A stretch of DNA of 37,760 bases from Ignavibacteria bacterium (GCA_016844745.1 JAERMQ010000058.1:1-37760), one strand, 5' to 3'; shown: positions 25,740 to 34,546, counted from the stretch's first letter. Notes: generated by a model from the letters alone, not told the origin. Program-made: numbers and translations.

Positions 25740-26399
25740 TTAATTATTCTTAATACACCGAACTGAAAAGCCATTTTCCTTACTGCTAAAGAAATTGCCG
25801 ATATAATCATCATCGTTGTACAGATACCTGCACCATACCAAAGAAACATCGTACACTGTAGATGACCACAAAATACCACAGTAACCAATGTAGTTGAATG
25901 TACCAAGGAGGTAACGTCTGCCACCAGGAAGAGCCGAAAAACCTGTTTCATTTGAAGCACCAGTATTTGGATTTTGCCAATGTTTAGTTCCAGTCTCTTT
26001 TAATTTACCACCCGCAAAATCTGCACCACCAAGATTTGTTATTAGTGTTGTCCATTCAGAATCGCTCGGTATATGCCAACCTGGAGGAGCCAAACCCCGC
26101 GGGTCATTTACCGCATACCAGTTGTAAAGTTTGCCATATAATATTCCATTAACAAAGTCATTATTGTAATAGCACCAAGCGCCAGTAGTTAGATTTGCCC
26201 ATTGTTTAGCATCCCTAACTTCGGGAATAGAATCTCCATTCCGGTAATGGTCAACATCAAGATTTCTCTTCATCCAAACTTGTGTACCGATTGTTACAAT
26301 AGTGTCGTTATTAGAAGTTGGATTAGATGGATTATCTTTGCAACTGTTTAAGAAGAAAGATAAAGATATGATTGATAAAACTAAAATTTTGTAATTCAT
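25740..26399 (-). CDS. FISUMP-domain lipoprotein (copy 3)
   Basis: 219 aa, the most upstream of the three. Lipoprotein signal MNYKILVLSIISLSFFLNSC with Cys at residue 20. One FISUMP domain: VTIGTQVWMKRNLDVDHYRN, LTTGAWCYYNNDF, YGKLYNWYAVNDPRGLAPPG, WHIPSDSEWTTLITNLGG, SGFSALPGGRRY, NGFSVRCIKNN. The intergenic gaps between the three copies are short (77 and 85 bases) with no clear terminator in them, so one transcript is possible. The proteins are inferred to sit on the periplasmic or outer face of the outer membrane. Confidence 0.88.
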   Translation of the reverse strand: MNYKILVLSIISLSFFLNSCKDNPSNPTSNNDTIVTIGTQVWMKRNLDVDHYRNGDSIPEVRDAKQWANLTTGAWCYYNNDFVNGILYGKLYNWYAVNDPRGLAPPGWHIPSDSEWTTLITNLGGADFAGGKLKETGTKHWQNPNTGASNETGFSALPGGRRYLLGTFNYIGYCGILWSSTVYDVSLVWCRYLYNDDDYIGNFFSSKENGFSVRCIKNN

Positions 26400-26527
26400 A
26401 AGAACCTCGATTTATTTAAATAATAGTATTCTTACGTCGTGATTTTTTTGCTGATAATTTACTAATTAACTGATTTCAAATTTTCTGACGATTAAAATAA
26501 GAAATATTGTTTAATTTTCAAAATAAA

Positions 26528-26558
26528 AATGGCTTACCGTTTTGTACAATAAGCCATT
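26528..26558 (-). terminator. Rho-independent terminator after the GloVer-repeat gene
   Basis: The inverted repeat aatggctta / taagccatt (26528-26536 and 26550-26558) lies 40 bases beyond the stop of the minus-strand gene ending at 26598. On the minus strand it is followed by tttttattttg. This makes the GloVer-repeat gene a separate unit from the FISUMP genes. Confidence 0.75.
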
Positions 26559-26597
26559 GTATTATCATCTAAATAATTATTTAAAATTATACTTTAG

Positions 26598-28208
26598 TTA
26601 AGCAAAATTTTTGATTACAAACCAGCTTCCAAACCCGGCTGCACTTATCAGAAGAACAATTAATGCCCATTCCGATAATGTTGGAGTTGCTGCCGCTGAT
26701 GAAGCCGTTGTGAATGTAACATCATCGCCGTAGGAAGTGCCGGCGCTGTTGATAGCATAATCCCGGACGTGATATGTCGTATTTTCTATAAGTTCGGTTA
26801 TCTGAGCAGTGAAAGTGCCGGTGCTGAAGGAGCCATTTTCAGTAGTATGGCTGCCGGATGTTGTAGGATTTATCGAAACACCCCAGCAGAAACCGCGAAC
26901 AGTGCAATTTGAACCGCCGATGTTGGTAATATTTCCTGTAGCAGTGGCATAAGTCGAATTAATATTACTAATCGAAGCCTCAGAAAGAACTGCCGGAGCA
27001 GCCATTGCACCATAACGGAATACGGCTCCGTCGTTATTGGCTCCACCATAAGAAGACTGACCATAGAAATAATTATTAGATACCATCGGAGTGCCTTGCG
27101 GTCGTTCGGGGCTTCCTCCGGAACAGGAAAATGCATACGCTACCTGGAAACTGCTTCCGTCCGGGTTGATTGAGAATAGTGTTCCTCCGCAAGCGCCGCT
27201 GCTACCGTATTGGGAAAATCCCCAGAGTTTGGCATTGTATAAAACCAAGCTGCCATTGCAGTGTGCAGCCGTTGTGCCTAAGGAATATATTGTTGTTACG
27301 GAATTATTACTTGGGTCAAAATAAAAAATTGTCCCGTAAGTGTAAGTACCACCATTGTAAGTTGTTCCATATAATTTATTATTATACACGACAAGTGAAC
27401 CCAAAGGATTATAATTGGCTGGGAAGCTGTAATGAACCTGGAAGTCGGCTACGTTGGCAGGGTCGATTGAATAAATCGTTCCACCGTCATTGGTTCCTGC
27501 ATATTGAGCCATACCATACAACCGGTTATTGTAAATAATCAGGGAGCCGACAGCTTCATAAGCCTGGCTGCTTGTAAAAGTATGAATCAATGAATATGTG
27601 GAATTACCAAGATTATAAGAATAAATTCCACCGTAACTTGGTGAACCTCCGGGTCCTCCTGTTAATAATCCGTACAATTTACCATTGTAATGATAGGGCG
27701 TTCCTTTAGGATAATATGCATCGTCGGGATAAGTAAATGTATGAAGAATTGTATAGTTGGGAGTGTAAGGCAAGCCGTTGAATGGATTAATGCTGAATAA
27801 AATACCCCGCGCACCAGCTCCGCTTCCTCCGTAATAAGTAGAACCATAAAGAACGCCGCCAACTTCAATTAATGCGCCCCATGGTCGTGAACCGTAGGTT
27901 GCTTCTTCAAAGTTATACAAAATTCTATAGTCGCTACCATCAGGCTCGCATGAGAAAATCACACCATCCCCGCCACTGCCGGTATATGGACCACCATATA
28001 AAGTCATGCCGTAGATTCTGCCATTGTAATACAAAATATCCTGTCCGCCGTAAACGCTGTAGCTGGCGGGCGCCCATCCATCGCCATAAGGACCGGAATA
28101 ACCCCAATCGTAATTATGAAGAACCGTCAGGGATTGGGCATAGTTGATGTTTATAGCAGCAATAAATAAAATAAATAATAAAACTGATTTAGTAAAAAAC
28201 TTTGACAT
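26598..28208 (-). CDS. Secreted GloVer-type repeat protein with IPTL-CTERM-like C-terminus
   Basis: About 536 aa from the ATG at 28208 (an in-frame ATG at 28226 is the alternative; aaagga is better placed for 28208). A signal peptide ends near NYAQS. The body has about eight copies of a 'choice-of-anchor tandem repeat GloVer' unit: patterns like GGVLYGSTYYGGSGAG, NKLYGTTYNGGTYTYGTIF and NNRLYGMAQYAGTNDGGTI, separated by YSLIHTF-type strands. A fibronectin-like stretch follows (TYATATGNITNIGGSNCTV, TTYHVRDYAINSAGTSYGDD). The end, TPTLSEWALIVLLISAAGF followed by a short basic tail, fits the IPTL-CTERM sorting signal rather than a T9SS domain. Its processing enzyme is not in the window. Confidence 0.85.
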   Translation of the reverse strand: MSKFFTKSVLLFILFIAAININYAQSLTVLHNYDWGYSGPYGDGWAPASYSVYGGQDILYYNGRIYGMTLYGGPYTGSGGDGVIFSCEPDGSDYRILYNFEEATYGSRPWGALIEVGGVLYGSTYYGGSGAGARGILFSINPFNGLPYTPNYTILHTFTYPDDAYYPKGTPYHYNGKLYGLLTGGPGGSPSYGGIYSYNLGNSTYSLIHTFTSSQAYEAVGSLIIYNNRLYGMAQYAGTNDGGTIYSIDPANVADFQVHYSFPANYNPLGSLVVYNNKLYGTTYNGGTYTYGTIFYFDPSNNSVTTIYSLGTTAAHCNGSLVLYNAKLWGFSQYGSSGACGGTLFSINPDGSSFQVAYAFSCSGGSPERPQGTPMVSNNYFYGQSSYGGANNDGAVFRYGAMAAPAVLSEASISNINSTYATATGNITNIGGSNCTVRGFCWGVSINPTTSGSHTTENGSFSTGTFTAQITELIENTTYHVRDYAINSAGTSYGDDVTFTTASSAAATPTLSEWALIVLLISAAGFGSWFVIKNFA

Positions 28209-28595
28209 ATAGATAATCCTTTTCATATATAAAACAAAAATTAAATTATCATTAATAATATCAATATTAAAATCAATAACGATTTATATTTTATTGTAAT
28301 ATAAGAAAATAATTGTTTTGGAGCAAAAAAAATTATATAAATTCGAGAAGAATATAAAATAAATGTCTAATAAAATTAAATAATAAATTTAGCCTGAACT
28401 AATTATATTTTTAATTTAATCTAAATTATAGGAATAAGGATTTACCGGATAAAATTTACGAATTCGAATTATATGAAATTCTTAACGAGTCTGTGGAAAA
28501 ACTTATTATACGAAATAATGTCATTGGTAACTTTTTCAACAGGAGATTAATATTTTTTTTATTCGTAATTAATAATTAGTAATTCGTAATTAATT
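28209..28595. other. 387-bp AT-rich intergenic region
   Basis: No gene is visible. It contains the promoter side of the GloVer-repeat gene and, near 28482-28550, a short family B element remnant. An aattagtaattcgtaatt direct repeat lies at about 28566-28591 just before the typA stop. Confidence 0.5.
28482..28550. mobile_element. Deleted family B miniature element (copy B2)
   Basis: 69 bp. The ends match B1 closely (gagtctgtggaaaaact ... actttttcaacagg), and a piece of its interior survives (gaaataatgtcatt). The type H hairpin core is missing. It reads as an internal deletion of the same element, leaving the ends intact. Confidence 0.75.
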
Positions 28596-30410
28596 TTATT
28601 CCATCCTCGTTTTCAATTTTCTCTTATTGGGGTCTAACTCCGACTTACGTATTCTAATTGAGGAAGGAGTAACTTCTAAAAGTTCGTCTTCGGCAATAAA
28701 TTCGATTGATTGGTCAAGTGATAACAGTCTCGGTGGACGAAGAACTACGGTAGCATCCGAACTGGATGCCCTCATATTTGTAAGCTTCTTTTCTTTGGTG
28801 ATATTTACAGTTAAATCAACGGTTTTGTTCCTTTCGCCCACTACCATTCCGCCATAAACTTCTGTTCCGGTATTGATGAAAAGTTCGCCTCTGTCCTCCA
28901 TAGCATAAGCAGCATGAGCGGTAGCTCTTCCGTTACGGTCGGCAACCAATGCGCCGGAAGTACGCTGCGGAATTGGACCAGCCCAGGGTTCATAGTCTGC
29001 GAATAATGTATTCATAACGCCGGTACCCTTGGTATCTGTGAGGAACTGGCTGCGGAAACCAATAAGTCCGCGTGAAGGAATTTTAAATTCAAGGTCAACA
29101 CGTCCGTGTCCGGCATTAAATAAATTCGTCATTATTCCCTTGCGTGATGAAAGTTTTTCGGTTACTATCCCAACATAAGCATCGGGAACATCCATATATA
29201 CATTTTCATAAGGCTCGTGTGTCTTACCGTCAATTTCTTTCAATATTACATTCGGTTTAGAAACTGCAAATTCAAAACCTTCGCGCCGCATAGTTTCAAT
29301 TAAAATAGCCATTTGAAGTTCGCCTCTTCCGCAGACTTCGAAAGCATCTGCCCTGTCAGTTAATTTTAGTTCGATTGCTACATTGCGAAGTTTTTCCTTT
29401 TCGAGCCTTTCTTTGATGTGGCGTGTAGTGAGGAATTTCCCTTCCTTGCCGGCAAATGGACTGTCATTTACATAAAAAATCATTGATAGGGTGGGCTCAT
29501 CGACGTGAATTCTTTCAAGTGGCTTTGGATTCTCATTATCGGAAATAGTATCCCCTATTTTAACATTTGAAACACCGGCAACCGCAATTATATCACCGGC
29601 TTCAACCCTGTCAATCTGCTTGCGCGTCAAACCCCAAAAAGTATAAATAACAGAAAACTTAATTCCATTTGTAATTGTGTTTTCACCGCATAGTGAATAT
29701 AACTTATTCATTTCCAAAGAGCCATTATTCAATCTGCCAATTGCTACCTGACCGACATAATTATCATAATCCAAATTAGTAATTAAGAACTGTGGTACCT
29801 CGTTTTCATCGATTTCAGGACCGGGAATTTCTGCTAATATAGTATCGAAAAGCGGTTTAAGTGTGGTTGAATCATCGTTCCGCTCATAATGAGCAATTCC
29901 GAGTTTAGCATTTGTATAAATAATTTTAAATTCAATTTGCTCATCATCCGAATCTAAGTCTATGAATAAATCATAAACATCAGAAACAACTTCGTCTATT
30001 CGGGAATCTGCCCTGTCAATTTTATTAATTACAAGGATTACCGGCAGTCTTCTTGCTAATGCCTTTTTTAGAACAAAGCGTGTTTGCGGCAATGGTCCTT
30101 CGCTTGAATCGACTAATAATAAAACACCATCAACCAAATTAAGGCTTCTCTCGACCTCACCTCCGAAGTCGGCGTGTCCCGGCGTATCGACAATATTGAT
30201 TTTAACTTCATTGTAGATAATGGCAGTGTTTTTTGCCATTATTGTAATACCGCGCTCCTTTTCCAAATCCATGGTATCCATAATTCTTTCATCCACCTGT
30301 TGATTTTCGCGGAAGGTTCCGCTTTGCTTGAGCATACCGTCAACAAGAGTTGTTTTTCCGTGGTCAACGTGGGCAATAATAGCGATATTTCGTATAGATT
30401 CTTTTCTCAT
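28596..30410 (-). CDS. typA: Ribosome-binding translational GTPase TypA/BipA
   Basis: 604 aa, normal length. The G domain is at the N-terminus: AHVDHGKTTLVDGML, the switch I region DLEKERGITIMAKNTA, DTPGHADFGGEVERSL and NKIDRAD. Domains beta and EF-G-like III and V follow, with ERIHVDEPTLSMIFYVNDSP and SRGLIGFRSQFLTDTKGTG. The C-terminal domain specific to TypA ends with EDELLEVTPSSIRIRK. TypA binds the 70S ribosome at the EF-G site and supports growth and ribosome assembly under stress and cold. The gene is a single unit; its upstream region is rich in repeats (30511-30943). Confidence 0.96.
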   Translation of the reverse strand: MRKESIRNIAIIAHVDHGKTTLVDGMLKQSGTFRENQQVDERIMDTMDLEKERGITIMAKNTAIIYNEVKINIVDTPGHADFGGEVERSLNLVDGVLLLVDSSEGPLPQTRFVLKKALARRLPVILVINKIDRADSRIDEVVSDVYDLFIDLDSDDEQIEFKIIYTNAKLGIAHYERNDDSTTLKPLFDTILAEIPGPEIDENEVPQFLITNLDYDNYVGQVAIGRLNNGSLEMNKLYSLCGENTITNGIKFSVIYTFWGLTRKQIDRVEAGDIIAVAGVSNVKIGDTISDNENPKPLERIHVDEPTLSMIFYVNDSPFAGKEGKFLTTRHIKERLEKEKLRNVAIELKLTDRADAFEVCGRGELQMAILIETMRREGFEFAVSKPNVILKEIDGKTHEPYENVYMDVPDAYVGIVTEKLSSRKGIMTNLFNAGHGRVDLEFKIPSRGLIGFRSQFLTDTKGTGVMNTLFADYEPWAGPIPQRTSGALVADRNGRATAHAAYAMEDRGELFINTGTEVYGGMVVGERNKTVDLTVNITKEKKLTNMRASSSDATVVLRPPRLLSLDQSIEFIAEDELLEVTPSSIRIRKSELDPNKRKLKTRME

Positions 30411-30510
30411 TCTTTTAATACTTTATTAGTAATAAACAGTAGTTAGTAAATTATAGACGGATTTATTTAATTTTTATTATTACTAATGTCAAGTTAACGA
30501 TACTTTAAAC

Positions 30511-30570
30511 AGACAAGAATGTCTATTCTACCTTTTTTTAATTAAATTAGTAGGTCAGACATTCTTGTCT
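30511..30570. repeat. Inverted repeat pair agacaagaatgtct
   Basis: agacaagaatgtct at 30511-30524 and its exact reverse complement agacattcttgtct at 30557-30570, 32 bases apart. The pair sits in the typA upstream region and is non-coding. It is a possible small MITE or operator; I have no second copy in this window. Confidence 0.75.
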
Positions 30571-30604
30571 GACACATCAATCTATCCTTGACAAGACACT
30601 AGCT

Positions 30605-30943
30605 TATACGGATATTTATTCACAACGTAATTTTTTTGAATGTCTCTTTTTTCTTCTACGGATATTTATTCATTACATGATTTTTTAAAGGTTTAATTTA
30701 TTTCTACTAGTGTTTAATAATTACATGAGACATTAATATACTCCGTAGGAGTTAAATATCTGTAACATGAATTTTTCAAAAAGAATAACTTTAGGGGGTT
30801 CTAAAAATTGTCATTCTGAGCGAAGCGAAGAATCCAGTCTTCTTTAAAATCAACAAGATAGATTCTTCGCTTCGCTCAGAATGACATCCTAAATTGAATT
30901 TTTAGAACCCACCTTTACTCCGTACGAGTTAAATATCCATATG
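30605..30943. repeat. Diverged REP-like units in the typA upstream region
   Basis: Units tatacggatatttattcaca and ctacggatatttattcatta are 51 bp apart (at about 30605 and 30656). Inverted relatives follow: actccgtaggagttaaatat at about 30740 and actccgtacgagttaaatat at about 30918. Each runs on into a cattacatgat-like or gtaacatgaat-like word. They match the ctacgg-atatttaatcgcta pattern of the tnpA-linked units but lack the strong cgctacgcg stem. A family A element (A2) is inserted between the last two. Confidence 0.65.
30794..30912. mobile_element. Miniature inverted-repeat element, family A (copy A2)
   Basis: 119 bp, in the opposite orientation to A1. The left end gggggttctaaaaattgtca and right end aatttttagaacccac are inverted repeats. 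cttta flanks it on both sides (30789-30793 and 30913-30917). The type H hairpin core is inside. A1 without its internal duplication is the same length. Confidence 0.85.
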
Positions 30944-31082
30944 AAGGAAGAATCTTAAATTTTGATTAATAATATCATCTCAATTTTTAGCCATACCTAA
31001 ATTTTCCTTTTTATTATTTTATATTTTTTTATATTTTTTTATATTTGCAAATAAATATTATTTCTAATTTATTGGAAAAAAA

Positions 31083-31505
31083 TTGGAAACTACAATAAAT
31101 GCATACCTTACGTTCAACGGCAACTGCCGCGAAGCAATGACTTTCTACCAGGAATGTATCGGTGGCGAACTTACCTTTCAGACAATAGCAGGTTCACCTA
31201 TTGAAGCACAATTTCCAGTAGAAATGCAGAATCAAATTCTACATACATCCATTGTAAAAGGAAAACTGATGTTAATGGCATCTGATATGATGGGACCGGA
31301 GGGATTAAACAAAGGAAATAATTTTACGTTATGCCTTAATTGCAATAGCGAAGAAGAAATTCATTCATGTTTCGATACATTATCCAGGGATGGTACAGTT
31401 TTGAATCATATCAAAGAAGAATTCTGGGGTGCACTTTTTGGACAATTAATCGATAAATTTGGAATGGGATGGATGTTTATTTTTGAAAAAAAGAAAATGG
31501 AATAA
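31083..31505 (+). CDS. PhnB-like VOC superfamily protein
   Basis: 140 aa. The start is a TTG at 31083: the protein then begins METTINAYLTFNGNCREAMTFYQECIGGEL, exactly where family members begin, with ggaaa upstream. The next in-frame ATG would remove the first conserved strand. It has two betaalphabetabetabeta halves typical of the glyoxalase/VOC fold, with YQECIGGEL, KLMLMASDMM and FWGALFGQLIDKFGMGWMF. The family resembles PhnB and bleomycin-resistance-like proteins; most members have unknown substrates. It ends 10 bases before the next gene on the same strand, so the two form one unit. Confidence 0.88.
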   Translation: METTINAYLTFNGNCREAMTFYQECIGGELTFQTIAGSPIEAQFPVEMQNQILHTSIVKGKLMLMASDMMGPEGLNKGNNFTLCLNCNSEEEIHSCFDTLSRDGTVLNHIKEEFWGALFGQLIDKFGMGWMFIFEKKKME

Positions 31506-31515
31506 TTATAATAAT

Positions 31516-31896
31516 ATGAATTCGAACATAAAAGATATTGACTCATATTTAACTTTGGTGCCGGAGAATTTTAAAATCCTCCTTGAAAAATTACGCCAGA
31601 CAATAAAAGCTTTAGTTCCCGAAGTCGAAGAAACAATAAGTTGGGGTATGCCGGCATTCAAATATAACGGATTGCTTTTATATTTTGCCGCTTTCAAAAA
31701 TCATTGCAGCTTGTTTCCGGGTAATTCAAAATTAATTCTGCAATTAAAGGATGAACTTAAAGATTTTAAAACCTCAAAGGGTACAATTCATTTTACAATT
31801 GAAAATCCTCTTCCTGATGAATTGGTAAAGAAAATCGTTCTAACAAGAGTAGAAGAAAATATAAACAAAAAGAAAAATAAATCAAAGGACAAATAA
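31516..31896 (+). CDS. DUF1801/YdhG-type protein (iron-chaperone-like fold)
   Basis: 126 aa from the ATG at 31516, where homology begins (NIKDIDSYLTLVPENFKILL). Characteristic positions are ETISWGMPAFKYNG, LLYFAAFKNHCSLFPG and the C-terminal KGTIHFTIENPLPDELVKKIV, followed by a lysine-rich tail. The fold is that of the YdhG/frataxin-like DUF1801 family. A role in iron handling has been proposed for relatives, but a specific function here is not supported. It directly follows the VOC gene and is likely co-transcribed with it. Confidence 0.87.
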   Translation: MNSNIKDIDSYLTLVPENFKILLEKLRQTIKALVPEVEETISWGMPAFKYNGLLLYFAAFKNHCSLFPGNSKLILQLKDELKDFKTSKGTIHFTIENPLPDELVKKIVLTRVEENINKKKNKSKDK

Positions 31897-32040
31897 ATTA
31901 TTTTCATCCCATTCTAAAATCATATAAATCTCTGATTTAGAGCATATTCAAAATTATATAAATTTATTAAGTAATTCGAATTGTTTAAAAAAATAATTTT
32001 ATTTAATAAGAATAGTTGTCGTACTGACATTTAACTTTAA

Positions 32041-32072
32041 AAAGTAGGGAACAATCTATTATCCCCTACTTT
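32041..32072. terminator. Bidirectional terminator between convergent genes
   Basis: aaagtaggg (32041-32049) and ccctacttt (32064-32072) form a 9-bp stem. T-rich sequence follows on both strands (ttta on plus, ttttt on minus). It ends the VOC-DUF1801 unit from the left and the flavoenzyme gene from the right. Confidence 0.7.
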
Positions 32073-32113
32073 TATATTATACTTTATTTTAAATTATTTT
32101 CGATTATTCAATC

Positions 32114-34078
32114 CTATATTCTCAATCCTGCTCGATATCCTTCCATCGTAGCATTATGAGCACGTCTCGGCTTAACAGCATCGCCGACGGTATGCAACTC
32201 GCCGCATGCAAATTCTAATTGCTCGGCAAGCTCATTGAGCTGATGAACAGGTGATGAAACTATTACCGTATCGAAAGGTATAGATAAATTATTGCCTTCG
32301 GCATCGATAACTTTAACACCATCATCCGCAATTTCAACAATTTTGGCGCTTTTCAAAACATTGACATGTCCTTCTTTGAGTTTCTTAACGTAGCGCCAGA
32401 TATATGATGGATTGACGTCCCTTCCGACTTTCTTCTGCTCTTCAACCATTGTAATTTCGTGCTGAACGCCACTTCCTAACAAAAATTGGGCAACGGCAAT
32501 TCCAAGCCCCCTGCCACCGGCAATTAATACTCGCTTTCCTACTGTTGCTTTACCTTCAATAACATCGTGAGCTAAAACTACATTTTCACGATTACCACCG
32601 GGAATATCTTTCTTATTCAGGAAAGAGCCGCTTGCAAGTACCACAGCATCGGGTGATTTCAATGGGTCAACGAAATCCTTCTCAACCATTTCGCGATTTA
32701 ATTCAACCTTGACTTCATTTTTCTTTAATTGGGTATCCAAATAATCTACGAAGCGGGCAAATTCATCATCGCCGAAAAATCCTTTGGCTGCTGTTGCAAG
32801 TTGCCCGCCAAGACGACCGGATTTTTCGAATAATGTTACATCGTGACCTCTTTGCGCAGCTACAATTGCGCTCTGCATGCCAGCCGGGCCCCCACCGATA
32901 ACATAAACTTTTTTCTTCTTCTGAGCCGGAGTGATTTGCCATTCAGGATGACCTTCGAATCCGACATTCGGGCGCACCATGCATGTAATCGGCTGGTCGC
33001 GGAATAATCTTGCCAAACACAGATTGCAAGCCATGCAGGGAATGATATCTTCCTGACGGTCTTCTAATACTTTGCGGGGCAAGTCCGGGTCGGCAATCAT
33101 TGGGCGGCACATTTCCCAGAAGTCCAGATTACCTTTGCCGATTGCTTCTTCAGGCAATTCGGGAACAAATAATCTATAAGCCATTGAGACCGGTATTTTC
33201 AGGTTGTTCTTCATTCTTTCGGCGATGAAAAGCCAGTTCCCCATTGGAATATCGCGTGTAATAACAGATACGGCAGATTCCTGCCATCCTATAGTCACGC
33301 TGAGAGCATCTATGCCCGCACGCTCAGCAATTTTAATAACTTCGAGACATTCTTCGGGTGTGTTTCCGCCACGGTCGTCCAAAAGTTCTTCGCCGCAAAG
33401 CCTGATAACTAATGGAATATCCGAGCTAACTTCCTTGCGGATACCTTCGATGATTTCGCGCATAAATCTGGCTCTTTTTTCGACCGTACCACCATATTCA
33501 TCTGTTCTTCTGTTTGTATACTTGGAATTGAAATTCGAAATTAAATAACCAACGATACCGGAAATTTCTATTGCATCGTAACCTGCTTCAACTATCCTGC
33601 GGGCGCCATCTATGTGCTCTTTAATTGTCAGTTGAATTTTCTCAACTGACATCTCAACCGGTTCGCGGAACCGCGGTATTGCCTGCTTAACGTTCGAAGG
33701 ACCAACCGTATATTCCAATTCCACTCCTCCTACACGTCCGCAGTGCATAAGCTGGCACATGCTTTTAGCTCCATGCTTGCGGATGACATCGGCAATTTTC
33801 TTCAATCCTGGAATAAATTTATCATCCCAGATTCCCATCATACCGACGTAGCCTTTTCCCTCGCCTGCCGGGTCGGTGAATGCGCCCTGAGTAGTGATTA
33901 TGCCGGCGCCGCCTTTTGCCTGGGCTTCCATGTAGGCTATTTCGGTATCGGTAACGAATCCGTCACGAAGGTTGAAATTGGTTTCGGTCGAGCCGTATTT
34001 AATGCGGTTCTTGGTTTCCATTTTCCCTATTTTTCCGGGGCTGAAGATGTGAGGGTATTTTTTCTCACCGGGGTACAT
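32114..34078 (-). CDS. OYE/dienoyl-CoA reductase-like NAD(P)H:flavin oxidoreductase with Fe-S site
   Basis: 654 aa, the size of FadH/trimethylamine-dehydrogenase-type enzymes. An N-terminal Old Yellow Enzyme barrel (about 1-350) binds FMN. A cysteine cluster CMACNLCLARLFRDQPITC (C-x2-C-x2-C-x11-C) at about 349-367 fits a 4Fe-4S site. A dinucleotide-binding module follows, with YVIGGGPAGMQSA for FAD and VLIAGGRGLGIAVAQ for NAD(P). The usual barrel H-x-x-H pair is replaced: the region reads EISGIVGYLISNFNSKYTNR. Cysteine spacing is closer to trimethylamine dehydrogenase than to FadH. It should reduce an unsaturated or electron-poor substrate with NAD(P)H; the substrate is open. It is a single gene with a terminator downstream. 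Confidence 0.88.
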   Translation of the reverse strand: MYPGEKKYPHIFSPGKIGKMETKNRIKYGSTETNFNLRDGFVTDTEIAYMEAQAKGGAGIITTQGAFTDPAGEGKGYVGMMGIWDDKFIPGLKKIADVIRKHGAKSMCQLMHCGRVGGVELEYTVGPSNVKQAIPRFREPVEMSVEKIQLTIKEHIDGARRIVEAGYDAIEISGIVGYLISNFNSKYTNRRTDEYGGTVEKRARFMREIIEGIRKEVSSDIPLVIRLCGEELLDDRGGNTPEECLEVIKIAERAGIDALSVTIGWQESAVSVITRDIPMGNWLFIAERMKNNLKIPVSMAYRLFVPELPEEAIGKGNLDFWEMCRPMIADPDLPRKVLEDRQEDIIPCMACNLCLARLFRDQPITCMVRPNVGFEGHPEWQITPAQKKKKVYVIGGGPAGMQSAIVAAQRGHDVTLFEKSGRLGGQLATAAKGFFGDDEFARFVDYLDTQLKKNEVKVELNREMVEKDFVDPLKSPDAVVLASGSFLNKKDIPGGNRENVVLAHDVIEGKATVGKRVLIAGGRGLGIAVAQFLLGSGVQHEITMVEEQKKVGRDVNPSYIWRYVKKLKEGHVNVLKSAKIVEIADDGVKVIDAEGNNLSIPFDTVIVSSPVHQLNELAEQLEFACGELHTVGDAVKPRRAHNATMEGYRAGLRI

Positions 34079-34546
34079 AGTTCGTCCTTATTAATTTAAC
34101 ATGTCAATTATAATTTATATAGTTAGTATTGCTCCCAGTGAATCCGTTTTCCCCGATACAAGTTCAGGGAAAACAGCTTTCAGCATTAACATCGAACGAA
34201 AAAACTTTGTTATTTGTTAAAGTAAAATAACTTAGCATTCCGGTTTTTCTATTTATATGAGTATTTGTTATGCCTAACAACGTCAACAATAAATAGAAAA
34301 GGACTCATGCAAATATAGCTAATATTATCAATTACCCAAAATCTGAATTGAATGGATTTCGATTTTGTATATAAGGTGTATTTATAGCTTAGTAATTCAA
34401 AATAATTATAATAATTTAGCGTTGTCGTGTTATTATTCATTTTTCATTGAAGGGATATAGAAGTTATACTTTGATACTAATTTAATTCTTTTTGATTTAA
34501 TTTATTAGGTTTGGTTCTTGGAAATCATTTGAGTCATTGTGCCTTT
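34079..34546. other. 468-bp intergenic region without a supported gene
   Basis: It contains the upstream region of the flavoenzyme gene. Structured parts are a short stem gttttccc / gggaaaac at 34146-34174 and a 12-bp inverted repeat ttttctatttat / ataaatagaaaa (34245-34256 and 34289-34300). A 63-codon reading frame on the minus strand (34249-34440) is Tyr/Asn-rich, has no ribosome-binding site and looks accidental. Confidence 0.5.

Noticed and set aside
27091..28147. Plus-strand frames opposite the GloVer-repeat gene
   Set aside because: They mirror the repeated glycine-rich coding sequence and have no supporting features.
34249..34440. 63-codon minus-strand reading frame
   Set aside because: Low-complexity Tyr/Asn-rich composition, no ribosome-binding site and no family resemblance; it lies in a non-coding gap.
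34262..34470. gttatgcctaacaacg followed later by agcgttgtcgtgttat, resembling an integron attC site
   Set aside because: The core GTTRRRY site does not appear at the expected distance, the pairing between halves is short and imperfect, and there is no integrase or cassette-like gene. Treated as chance AT-rich similarity.
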